Shown: positions 1-6,494 of the stretch, piece after piece
Layout: each line of letters opens with the position of its first letter
Position numbering within the stretch: position 1 is the stretch's first letter
NCBI GenBank assembly: GCA_000485475.1
Contig: AXYY01000104.1
Span: 1-7,518 of the forward strand
Length of the DNA: 7,518 nucleotides
From: Candidatus Ancillula trichonymphae ImTpAt
GTDB lineage: Bacteria > Actinomycetota > Actinomycetes > Actinomycetales > Bifidobacteriaceae
Reading direction: 5' to 3'
Made by a program: the position numbers and the translations under genes
Notes under the pieces: model-generated
The model's database searches: none
What the model was told of the DNA's origin: nothing
The model's input: the letters and a program-made list of their open reading frames with translations, nothing else

Positions 1-2
1 CA

Positions 3-380
3 AGTGTTGAAATTATTGAGATGCACCACCCGAACAAGTTGGACGCACCTAGTGGGACTGCCATTTCAACCGCTCGAGCAATCTCTCAGGTGCGTAAGAG
101 TGCGGGAGTTAATCTCAGCGGCCCTGATGCGACGACCTCAGATGAGCTCGGTGCTCGTGGAGGGCGCGTTGATGGAATTCCTGTGCATGCAGTCAGGAAC
201 TTGGGACTTAACGCGCATGAACTTGTACTCTTCGGAAATGCGGGGGAACAACTTGAACTCAGGCAGGATTCGTTCACTGGTGAGTGCTTCGCAAGAGGGA
301 TCATTCTGGCAGTTTTGGAACTAGAAAAGGGGGAGCACAAGGGGTTGACTGTGGGGCTTGAAAAACTACTAGAAATCTAA
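3..380 (+). CDS. dapB: 4-hydroxy-tetrahydrodipicolinate reductase, C-terminal half (5' end outside window)
   Basis: This enzyme reduces 4-hydroxy-tetrahydrodipicolinate with NAD(P)H in the diaminopimelate/lysine pathway and acts in the cytoplasm. The frame is open from base 3 to a TAA at 378-380. It gives 125 residues, about half of the usual 245-270, so the N-terminal nucleotide-binding Rossmann half lies upstream of the window. The family signature EMHHPNKLDAPSGTA is at the start of the fragment, with the catalytic histidine pair and the substrate-binding Lys and SGTA loop. It is followed by GARGG..DGIPVHAVR, then LFGNAGE....RQDSFTGECF and a C-terminal TVGLEKLLEI. The GARGG and TVGLE segments resemble actinobacterial DapB (recalled, not aligned). 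The gene is intact, with no indel across three runs of four to five identical bases. rmuC follows within 30 bases in the same reading frame, so the two may share a transcript. The ATG at 21 is internal, not a start. Confidence 0.95.
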   Translation, partial: SVEIIEMHHPNKLDAPSGTAISTARAISQVRKSAGVNLSGPDATTSDELGARGGRVDGIPVHAVRNLGLNAHELVLFGNAGEQLELRQDSFTGECFARGIILAVLELEKGEHKGLTVGLEKLLEI

Positions 381-395
381 AATGTCATACCCCTG

Positions 396-1556
396 TTGTA
401 TACTGTTGTTGTGGATATTCTAGGAGTTGTTGTTATTCTATTTGGGGCACCACTACTGATTGCTGTGGTTGTCATCTCGCTGTTTGCGGTTACGAAACTT
501 GGTGCTAGACTTGAGACGCAGAAACAGCAGTCAGCGGAAGCCGATGAACATGCACGTGCGAAGATGCTTGAAACCATGTTGGAATTTCAACAGTCGATCA
601 GCAGTCAACTTGAGAAGAGTAGGACAACTGTTGATAATCTGCGCGACAACTTGGCGAAGACCGTCAACAATCGACTTGACAAGTCGCAGGATTTGTTGCA
701 GAAGCAGTTTACTCAGCAGTATAACAAAACTATTGAAATTATTGAGAGCGTGACGCAGAAGCTCACGAAACTAGAGAGCACCAATAATCAGGTGGTTGGA
801 ATTAGCAGCAATCTGAAGACGTTGCAGAATATCTTGATGAATCCGAAGCAGCGAGGAGTTGTTGGCGAGTTCTTTTTGTACAACACACTTGATAATGTAC
901 TTCCGCCCACAAGCTGGCAGTCGCAGTATCGGATTGGCAGTGAGAAAATTGTTGATGCAGTTATATTTCTTGATGATAAGATTCTGCCAATTGATGCGAA
1001 GTTCTCGCTTGAGAATTACAACCGCTACATTGAGGCAGAACCTAAAAGTGACCAGAAAGAGGCATTCAGGAAGTCAGTGAGTGCTGACCTGAAGATGCGC
1101 ATTGATGAAACTGCGAAGTATGTTGACGAGAAGAGCGGAACAACTCCGCTTGCATTTATGTTCATTCCGTCTGAGGCGCTGTATTATGACTTGGTGATCA
1201 ACAAGGTGGGGCTGGGGGAAACGAGCCGAAGTCTTGTTGAGTATGCATACCAGGAGAGGCATGTTATTGTTGTGAGTCCGACGACGTTTGTGGCATATCT
1301 ACAGATAGTTTTGCAAGGAATTCGCGCACTAACCATCGAGAAGAACACCGGTGAGATCCGCAAGCAAATCGCAAAACTAGAGCGGCACATCACGAAGTAT
1401 GAAGAGCATTTAAATAAACTTGGCAGGTCACTTGGGACAACTGTTAATCACTACAACGAGGCGAGCAAGAATTTCGAGTTTTTGGATCGTGACATCGTGA
1501 AGATTACTTCCAGTCAACAGCATTATCAGCGTCAACTACTTGATGCTCCTGACTAG
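396..1556 (+). CDS. rmuC: RmuC family protein (membrane-anchored, PD-(D/E)xK nuclease-like fold)
   Basis: RmuC proteins limit recombination at inverted repeats and are predicted nucleases. The biochemical role is poorly known even in E. coli. From a TTG at 396 the product has 386 residues. Residues 1-35 form one hydrophobic N-terminal membrane segment. Residues 40-140 are Gln/Lys/Glu-rich coiled coil. The RmuC domain spans about 145-330, opening with NPKQRGVVGEF. A nuclease-like core is visible as E158, D187 (KIVDAVIFL) and D200-x-K202 (LPIDAKFSLENY), followed by the family motifs FMFIPSEALYY and VVSPTTFVAYLQ. A second helical stretch closes the protein. The short form resembles RmuC of Patescibacteria. 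No ATG start exists before the membrane segment. TTG 396 and GTG 411 are the candidates and neither has a Shine-Dalgarno. GTG 411 keeps the whole membrane helix and sits six bases after a TATACT box. The ATG at 382 is in another frame and stops after 13 codons. The gene is intact and ends in TAG. Confidence 0.92.
   Translation: MYTVVVDILGVVVILFGAPLLIAVVVISLFAVTKLGARLETQKQQSAEADEHARAKMLETMLEFQQSISSQLEKSRTTVDNLRDNLAKTVNNRLDKSQDLLQKQFTQQYNKTIEIIESVTQKLTKLESTNNQVVGISSNLKTLQNILMNPKQRGVVGEFFLYNTLDNVLPPTSWQSQYRIGSEKIVDAVIFLDDKILPIDAKFSLENYNRYIEAEPKSDQKEAFRKSVSADLKMRIDETAKYVDEKSGTTPLAFMFIPSEALYYDLVINKVGLGETSRSLVEYAYQERHVIVVSPTTFVAYLQIVLQGIRALTIEKNTGEIRKQIAKLERHITKYEEHLNKLGRSLGTTVNHYNEASKNFEFLDRDIVKITSSQQHYQRQLLDAPD
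399..411 (+). promoter_or_regulatory. Possible -10 box for a leaderless rmuC transcript
   Basis: TATACT at 399-404 matches TATAAT at five of six positions. It lies six bases before GTG 411, the spacing expected when transcription begins on the start codon. There is no Shine-Dalgarno before either candidate start, which fits a leaderless message. No -35 box is seen at the right distance. The same hexamer forms the -10 of the surface-gene promoter at 1719. If this box is real, the rmuC start is GTG 411 rather than TTG 396. Co-transcription from dapB remains an alternative. Confidence 0.3.
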
Positions 1557-1691
1557 AGTGGATGTTTTCCGGAGTAAAACGTATGGGTTTGTGCGAGTGT
1601 AGCGAGCATTTCTGGTAGAAAGCGGGAGGTGTTGTTCTCTTATAAATTTGTCAAGAGTTTCTTAGAGTTTTTTGAAATGTGCTACTAAAAG

Positions 1692-1724
1692 TTAACAGAA
1701 GTAGGGGGGGGGGGGGGGTATACT
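1692..1724 (+). promoter_or_regulatory. Candidate phase-variable promoter with a G run in the spacer
   Basis: TTAACA at 1692-1697 matches the -35 consensus TTGACA at five of six bases. TATACT at 1719-1724 matches the -10 consensus TATAAT at five of six. The 21-base gap is made of GAAGTA followed by 15 G. Sigma70-type promoters work best near 17 bases, so this copy should be weak or off. Loss of about four G would restore the best spacing. Neisserial porA and opc promoters are controlled this way, by a G or C run between the two boxes. Transcription would start near 1731, giving a leader of about 24 bases that includes the ribosome binding site at 1743. The layout is directly visible; switching is inferred. 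Confidence 0.55.
1704..1718 (+). repeat. Homopolymer run of 15 G
   Basis: Fifteen uninterrupted G lie directly against the TATACT box. Runs this long are highly mutable by replication slippage, and in small genomes they are usually contingency switches. It is by far the longest homopolymer in the window; the longest runs in dapB and rmuC have five bases. The run length in an assembly is a consensus and may not represent every cell. Confidence 0.95.
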
Positions 1725-1742
1725 AGAAGTAGTCGTAGTTAT

Positions 1743-1746
1743 GGAG
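1743..1746 (+). promoter_or_regulatory. Ribosome binding site that selects the ATG at 1755
   Basis: GGAG lies eight bases before ATG 1755. That start opens a frame with a clear hydrophobic signal anchor. The ATG at 1741, in another frame, precedes this site and gives a Trp/Cys-rich product without family features. The spacing and the encoded signal anchor both favour 1755. Confidence 0.6.
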
Positions 1747-1754
1747 ATTATGAG

Positions 1755-1907
1755 ATGGATGGAGTTCGGAGTCTGGATTATTGGACAGCCCTGGGACGCA
1801 CGAGGATCTCGTTCGTTGTGCTTTCAGTTGTGGGTTTTCTGGCTGTTGGCGTGGCTTTTTTCGTGTTGTACAACTCGCGTGATAATGCGGACGCAGGGAA
1901 CTACTAA
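1755..1907 (+). other. N-terminal signal-anchor fragment of the surface protein (50 codons, still open)
   Basis: The first 50 codons are undamaged. They encode a short polar N-terminus (MDGVRSLDYW), a basic patch with GRTR at residues 14-17, a hydrophobic helix at about 18-39 (SFVVLSVVGFLAVGVAFFVL) and a polar exit rich in Asp and Asn. This is a typical uncleaved signal anchor or signal peptide for Sec export. TAA at 1905-1907 ends the frame, and the downstream domain continues one frame over, so a small indel near 1900 is the first lesion. If the promoter is active, the cell could still make a 50-residue membrane peptide. Confidence 0.65.
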
Positions 1908-2317
1908 CTTCATTTACTGCGCCGGTTGCGTGCTACAAATTTTCGAATGATGCAGCAACTGATAATTTCACTGGTGAGTGCGGCGGTAGTGGGAACACTG
2001 CGAAAGAAGGTATGGTCTTTGAGGTGACCACAACAGCAGAAAACGAGACCGTCATCATTCCTACAGGTACAATATCAACTGGAACAAGTAAATACGGTGT
2101 TCCTTATGACTGGAATATGGGGGCGATAAAAGGAAGACTGGAGCTTCCGAATCAAGTGTAGATATAATGCTCACTCATGAATATGCAACTCCTGGAGTGC
2201 ATGTAGTATAAAAATAAAACCAGCAGAAACTGCTGCGGCACAAGGGTGTGGTTTGATGCCTTTGGTATGGACACATGGGGCATGGTCAAAAACGGATGCT
2301 GTGCGCAAGATTACTAG
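1901..2317 (+). other. Decayed N-terminal PKD-like beta-sandwich domain
   Basis: Following the reading through three frame changes (near 2117, 2208 and 2248) recovers a recognisable domain. It contains a strand with FEVTTTAENETVIIPTG, then YGVPYDWN..WGD, then THEYATPGVHV, then IKIKPAETAA, and finally WFDAFGMDTWGMV. The DWN..WGD and HEYATPG pair is the signature of PKD-like domains and of the module preceding BspA-type repeats in Saccharibacteria-like surface proteins (recalled, not searched). The break near 2117 falls in a run of five G. The one near 2248 looks like an extra TG (GGTGTGG where GGTGG is expected). Stop codons follow at 2315 and 2345. Confidence 0.6.
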
Positions 2318-2704
2318 AATCCAGACACCATTCTCCAAGCTTTCTAGAACCATGAAGCCCAATATGTTTATTATAAACCTTCTATTATGTATGTGGAATT
2401 TGCAAAATCTACTGGAGAATCTATTTTGGGGCATTGATACTTCAGGTGTTACTGATTTTTCTGGTGTGTTCACAAACACATTTGAGAGTTACGCCCGCTC
2501 AAACATTGCAGCTGCAAGACATCAAGACTCCCGAAAAACTATTTGATAAATTAAGCACTTCCAATGGGACTGACTTTTCTGGTATGTTTGATGCCACTTT
2601 TTAAAACTATGCTTATAAAAACACTACAGCCACAGATATTACAATTCCCGTTGGTTTATTTACGAGAATAAATACCTCGAAAGGCTCTTGGAATGTTTTT
2701 AGCT

Positions 2705-2712
2705 CTATCTAT
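2705..2712 (+). repeat. Four-base tandem duplication (CTAT x2) causing a frameshift
   Basis: CTATCTAT interrupts a codon run that otherwise reads AGC TCT ATC TTT GAG (SSIFE), the expected start of the EDTFNRYGY repeat unit. Removing one copy restores the frame. It is a slippage-type lesion only 14 bases before the larger duplication. Confidence 0.6.
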
Positions 2713-2725
2713 CTTTGAGGATACA

Positions 2726-2772
2726 TTTAACAGGTATGGTTACAGCGTTTAACAGGTATGGTTACAGCGTTT
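2726..2772 (+). repeat. Perfect 22-base tandem duplication causing a frameshift
   Basis: A 22-base unit beginning TTTAACAGG and ending ACAGCG occurs twice in a row without a mismatch, plus a further TTT, for 47 bases at period 22. It encodes NRYGYSV twice in different frames. Because 22 is not a multiple of three, the second copy shifts the frame by one and TAA at 2750-2752 stops the first. Deleting one copy restores NRYGYSVSDDVKAN. Confidence 0.9.
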
Positions 2773-2999
2773 CAGATGATGTTAAAGCTAACGCCAAAAT
2801 CACTTAAACTCTTTTTCAGGTATAGACACTTCTGGGTGCACTAGTAGCTGTCCGACTAGCTGGATGTTTAAAAATACCTTCGTCGACTACGCCAATAAGC
2901 GAAAAAGTAGTATATGAATATAATGATGGAAAGGCTTCTGTTGTGAGGCATGTTGACAATGTATGTATGGGGTGTGAAAATTGGTCTTGACGGAATTCC

Positions 3000-4450
3000 G
3001 AGCAGTTCTCCAACTATTGTGATGCTACTTCTTCTGCAAGCGGCATCTACCCATCATACAGAAACGGAACTGATGGAGTTGGAATCACGCTGCCTACACC
3101 GTCGTCACGAACTAGAACTGTGGTATACACACTAGGCGGCTAGCAAAAAATCAATCCAGAAATTGGCGAAGGCAGCCCGTTCAACTTTTCAACTGATAAA
3201 GTCTACACGCGGACCGATGATACTGCCTCCGTAAACAACGTCGTGACTATTGCAGCTGTTTGAACCCCAAACACCTACACAGTCACTTACAACCTGAATG
3301 GTGCATCTAGGTACGGCGCCGTCAAGTTCGTACACAGTTCAAAACCCCAACAGCGACTGCTCAGTTACTCTGCCTGAACAAGGGGATTTGCTCAAGACCC
3401 CGGTTATACATTCAGTGGCTGGAACACTGGAGCAGATGGGCGAGGCACTGATTACTTTGCAGGTTCAAGTCTGACGCTGACTGGTAACATTATACTCTAC
3501 TACCCCAATGGGCGCCTAGTACCTACGCTGTTGCTGTAAACATCGCTGATTCAGATAATGAGCCAAGTTGTGAAACCATCTCCGTAGTGTTATAATGCAC
3601 GAACTCCTGACTTGAACTGCGCAGTTGCGCCAACCAAAATTGGCCACCATCTTGAGGGGCTGGAAAGTCCCGGGAATAACAGGTTGGGCACCAGATACCA
3701 AACTGTTTGATGCGGATGGTAGAATTCTTGCAAATGTCGACGGTTTCACTGATACAGATAAGAACTGGAAACCTCTAAAACATGGATACGAACACGATGT
3801 TTATCAAGAATTGACTATTGAACCAATCTGGGACATAGAAATTAAACTGGACAACTGCGAGGGAACTCCTCCCCTCCAGAAGAAAACTACCCCTGCACAA
3901 CCGCTAGTGCCGCACTTGACGAAATCTCCTGCACGATCTGGACTTGTAATCCACACCAACTAACTAGATATGGTTACAGCTTCAAGGGATTCAGCGTGAG
4001 TGCGGAGTCTGAGGCCTATTTGTTCAACGAGCGTGGCGAGGCTCAGGCAAATATCACCGACTTCACAGATGCGGGCAAGAGGTGGACAAGTTCAGCATCA
4101 AGTGTCACACACTCTACGCAGTTTGGGAGAGTAAGAAGTACACAGTCAAGTACGATTTTTCAAGTGCGTCACTAGGCAGCAATGCGGTCATTGAGGACCC
4201 TAAGCACTACGTTGATGCCTCAAGTTGGAGGGGGCAGATGTTGCGGACAACGAGCTGACTGTACCAACACTTGCCCAGCTTTTTCCAGGCGGTTCGGATA
4301 CAATATCAAGGCGTTAGCTACGGAGTTTCGTGGTTTCAGCGTGTATAACACAACAAAACTGGTGCGAAGTTGCACGACAACAAGATTTACAAGGCTAGTG
4401 AAACGTTAAAAGTTGATGCAGATTTAACTTTACTTGTCAAAGTGGGAACT
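3000..4450 (+). other. Decayed array of about five InlB B-repeat-like modules
   Basis: InlB B-repeats (Listeria/Bacteroides repeat, PF09479 type) are beta-grasp modules that end in a strand like TLYAxW and open with YTVxYxLNG. Module ends are visible as TIAAV(W) at about 3261, TLYAQW near 3510, TIEPIW near 3830, TLYAVW near 4123 and TLLVKW near 4443. Openers are TYTVTYNLNGAS (about 3280) and KYTVKYDFSSAS (about 4140). The central turn GYTFSGWNTGADG lies near 3402. Modules 3 and 4 carry an inserted F-T-D-x-x-K-x-W turn (GFTDTDKNW, DFTDAGKRW) after a shared LF[DN]..G.A.AN segment. That looks like a lineage-specific variant of the repeat. Conserved Trp codons appear as TAG at 3141 and TGA at 3261. 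Frame changes fall near 3312, 3400, 3505, 3590, 3650, 3872, 4110, 4220, 4305 and 4440. Confidence 0.65.
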
Positions 4451-5330
4451 GAAGACGCCTGTAGAAATCGACATCCAGAAAACAGAACTACTACCCGCAC
4501 ACGCAGCAGAAATCACTGTTGATGGTGCCACTTGGAGCATCGTAATTGGACCTCGAGCAGCTAGAAAACCTACAACCTTTCGACGCCGCTGGTTGTAGAA
4601 AATGCGGATCCACAAACTCCTGCAGTTGTTAAAATACATGGAACTAGCACCGGCTCCTCCTCTTGACCCCTGACGCTTGATGGTGCTGCTTTGCAAAACT
4701 TCGAGATTGATGAAGCAGCTGTTGAGTTGACACTGGAGAATATTTCACTGGTTACTGATACGAAACTGGTCGGTGCGGCGAACTTGCAGGTTGGCAAATT
4801 GAGCACTGGAACATATGCAACTCATGCAGTCACAACTGCTCAAAATGCGGCTGGTTCGTTGCCGTCGTTCGTAGTTAATGGCGGAAAATTTGCAACTGGA
4901 AGTATCAGTAGTCTAGCAAAGTACGAAGTTGATAATGCCAATCTATGTGTTCCAGATCCTGCGAGTATAGTGACCAAACCAACTGGTAAAAATGCAAAGT
5001 CAGTTTATCCTCTGTGTATGCACCAAGTTCGATTTCTGGCGTGAAGGTTATAATTGGAATTTCTGCGGCCTACGAATATGTGGCGCCACCTGTTCAGCGG
5101 TGTCGAGATCAGTAAAATTCAGGAATTTGGAATCGCATTTGGGACTTCATCGGTTGACGGTAATGTGAAATCTGCGGGCGCACTTTGGTTGCCCTTACCC
5201 AAAACCGGGCAGATGTATGAAACTGTCGAGCTCATCGGCGAGGGACATGATGGTTGGCAGGCGCATGTGCAGATCACAAGCCAAGTTACAATGCACGGGG
5301 AGCAGATAATGCAGCGCAGAACTTTGTGAA
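4450..5330 (+). other. Beta-rich linker region of the broken surface protein, no recognised domain
   Basis: This part is coding-like, but I do not recognise a family. Readable pieces are rich in Thr, Val, Ala and Asn, with alternating strand-like patterns such as DEAAVELTLENISLVTDTKL and FVVNGGKFATGSISSLAKY. The longest undamaged stretch runs in one frame from about 4667 to 5044 and follows a TGA at 4664. Later pieces contain SSISGVKVIIGISAAYEY, FGIAFGTSSVDGNVKSAG and YETVELIGEGHDGW, which probably form further beta-sandwich domains placing the propeller away from the cell. Frame changes are near 4578, 5000, 5110 and 5280. Confidence 0.45.
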
Positions 5331-5349
5331 CAAGATTGCGCTGGTGCCG

Positions 5350-6490
5350 AGCAAATTCAGATTAGTTCGTCCGAGTCACACGCACACACTACTTGTGTCG
5401 AATCACGGCACGATTTATTCAATTGGCTCAAATAACGATGACGGTCGTTTAGGGCGCACGGCGCGCTTCTGATGCTCCAAATCTTTCAGGATTATTGGTG
5501 CCGAATCTGCTTGATGTGAAGGATGCGCAAGTTGGGATGACCACACACTCGGTGGCGCTGACTAATGCGGGTGATGTTTATACATGGGGAAAAGTTCCTC
5601 TGCGGGCGCACTCTGCACAGGTGCTACGAGACTAGCGCAGACACTTCGCAGAAGATTACACTTCGAGATGAGTTTGGGGGTGCCCGCTTCGCGCTAAAAG
5701 TATTGCTGCATCAACTAACCCCGCACGCTCATCATGACCGATGAGGGCAAACTCTACTTGTGTGGTACAAATCCAGAAACAAAAACTCCAGTTCTTAGGT
5801 CTTCGGGCGTGCAGGTGCAGTCATTTATGCCAACTAGCATTACCCAATCAGCGAGCTTTGGTGGGTTCCACAGACACAGGAGGAGGATTCGTATGTAGTT
5901 GTGCCGAAGTTTTCGCTGCATGACATGAACCATGCAAGTGATTTTGTTCAGTTGATAATTACTACGCTGTGATTTTTGGAGACAAGATTTATCTCTGGGG
6001 CAAATATGGCAGTAATACTGTCGAGTTGTATAAGATTTCAAGTGATGATAATTTATACACTTCAGTTTCTTGTTCAAAGGATTATCTCTTCGCGATAAAT
6101 ATTCAGGGTCAAATTGAGTCCGTTAATATTATACTACTGGCGGCACATTTGAAAAAGTTGATGCAGTCAACACAGTTTTTGCGGAGACGCTAGCAGGTCA
6201 AACTCAAATTGCGGACCATCGTTCTATTCAGGTCACCCCTGGAGGGCAAACCACGATTTCATGGTACTCACGAACTACGGCTCTGTTTACCGCTACCACC
6301 AGGGTATAATCTTGACAAAGTGACTACAACTAGCGTTGTTAGTACGGAAGATCGGTGGATCTCAATTGGTCAAGTGATCAAGGAATCAGGATCAGTGATG
6401 ACCTTCTTTGGTGTTACTGCGGAGGGTGACTGTTTCGTGTGGGGTGGTGACATTTCTGGAAACAATGCGGGTCTTGGCGATCAGGGCAGT
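5350..6490 (+). other. Decayed RCC1-like beta-propeller, about seven blades
   Basis: RCC1 repeats have the pattern 'h..LT.dG.vY.WG.n..G.LG' and usually close a seven-bladed propeller. Seven blades can be read across frames: THTLLVSNHGTIYSIGSN (about 5380), THSVALTNAGDVYTWGK (5545), ALIMTDEGKLYLCGTN (5728), YYAVIFGDKIYLWGKYG (5960), KDYLFAINIQGQIESV (6075), DFMVLTNYGSVYRYHQG (6255) and MTFFGVTAEGDCFVWGG (6400). The last ends with NNAGLGDQGSG, the usual G-x-LG turn. The first has the same turn as DDGRLGR. Seven units over about 380 codons matches the normal size of a complete propeller. In bacteria these occur in large extracellular proteins and probably bind partner proteins or glycans. Frame changes are dense at 5590-5730, with others near 5465, 5870, 5945, 6130, 6250 and 6300. 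Confidence 0.7.
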
Positions 6491-6494
6491 GGAA

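Larger units (their letters stand above)
1557..1740. other. Intergenic region between rmuC and the surface-protein gene
   Basis: No gene is seen here. The longest reading frame with an ATG (1584) has only 11 codons. The left half is unremarkable, and the right half is A/T-rich before the promoter at 1692-1724. A five-base inverted repeat (CTCTT 1637-1641, AAGAG 1653-1657) precedes a T-rich stretch. It is too weak, with an 11-base loop, to call a terminator for rmuC. The G run and promoter are listed separately. Confidence 0.6.
2430..2990 (+). other. Decayed BspA/DUF285-like repeat region (IDTSxxTDFSGMF units)
   Basis: At least four related units can be read across frames. Unit 1 is GIDTSGVTDFSGVFTNTFESYA, quoted here only as its core IDTSGVTDFSGVF. 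The others have LSTSNGTDFSGMFDATF, INTSKG...SIFEDTFNRYGY, and IDTSGCT...SWMFKNTFVDYA. Each pairs an [I/L]xTSxG turn with an MF..TF..YA helix or strand. This spacing is typical of the BspA-like leucine-rich-repeat relatives grouped under DUF285, used for surface adhesion. Unit 2 has TTT TAA AAC where TTT TAC/TAT AAC is expected, a point stop at about 2603. Unit 3 is shifted by a four-base duplication at 2705-2712 and a 22-base duplication at 2726-2772. The block ends in a Cys-containing segment (VCMGCENWS) and a TGA at 2988. Confidence 0.6.

Noticed and set aside
1637..1660. Inverted repeat CTCTT/AAGAG followed by a T-rich stretch as a terminator after rmuC
   Set aside because: The stem is only five pairs with an 11-base loop and little G/C, too weak for an intrinsic terminator.
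1741..1950. 69-codon frame from ATG 1741
   Set aside because: It overlaps the signal-anchor frame, lacks its own ribosome binding site and gives an atypical Trp/Cys-rich product. The frame from 1755 has the GGAG site and a proper membrane helix.
2171..2479. Reverse-strand frame of 102 codons
   Set aside because: It is antisense to recognisable PKD-like and IDTS-repeat coding sequence, and its product shows no family features.
3625..3963. Separate gene of 112 codons starting at ATG 3625
   Set aside because: The content is the middle of an InlB-like module. The sequence upstream is coding for the same protein in another frame, with no promoter or ribosome binding site.
2988..4666. Alternative genetic code (TGA as Gly or Trp, as in some candidate phyla)
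   Set aside because: TGA, TAG and TAA all interrupt the gene, and a recoded codon cannot explain about 35 frame changes. dapB and rmuC are read normally and contain no in-frame TGA.
5754..6077. Reverse-strand frame of 107 codons
   Set aside because: It is antisense to RCC1 blades read on the plus strand; open only by chance.
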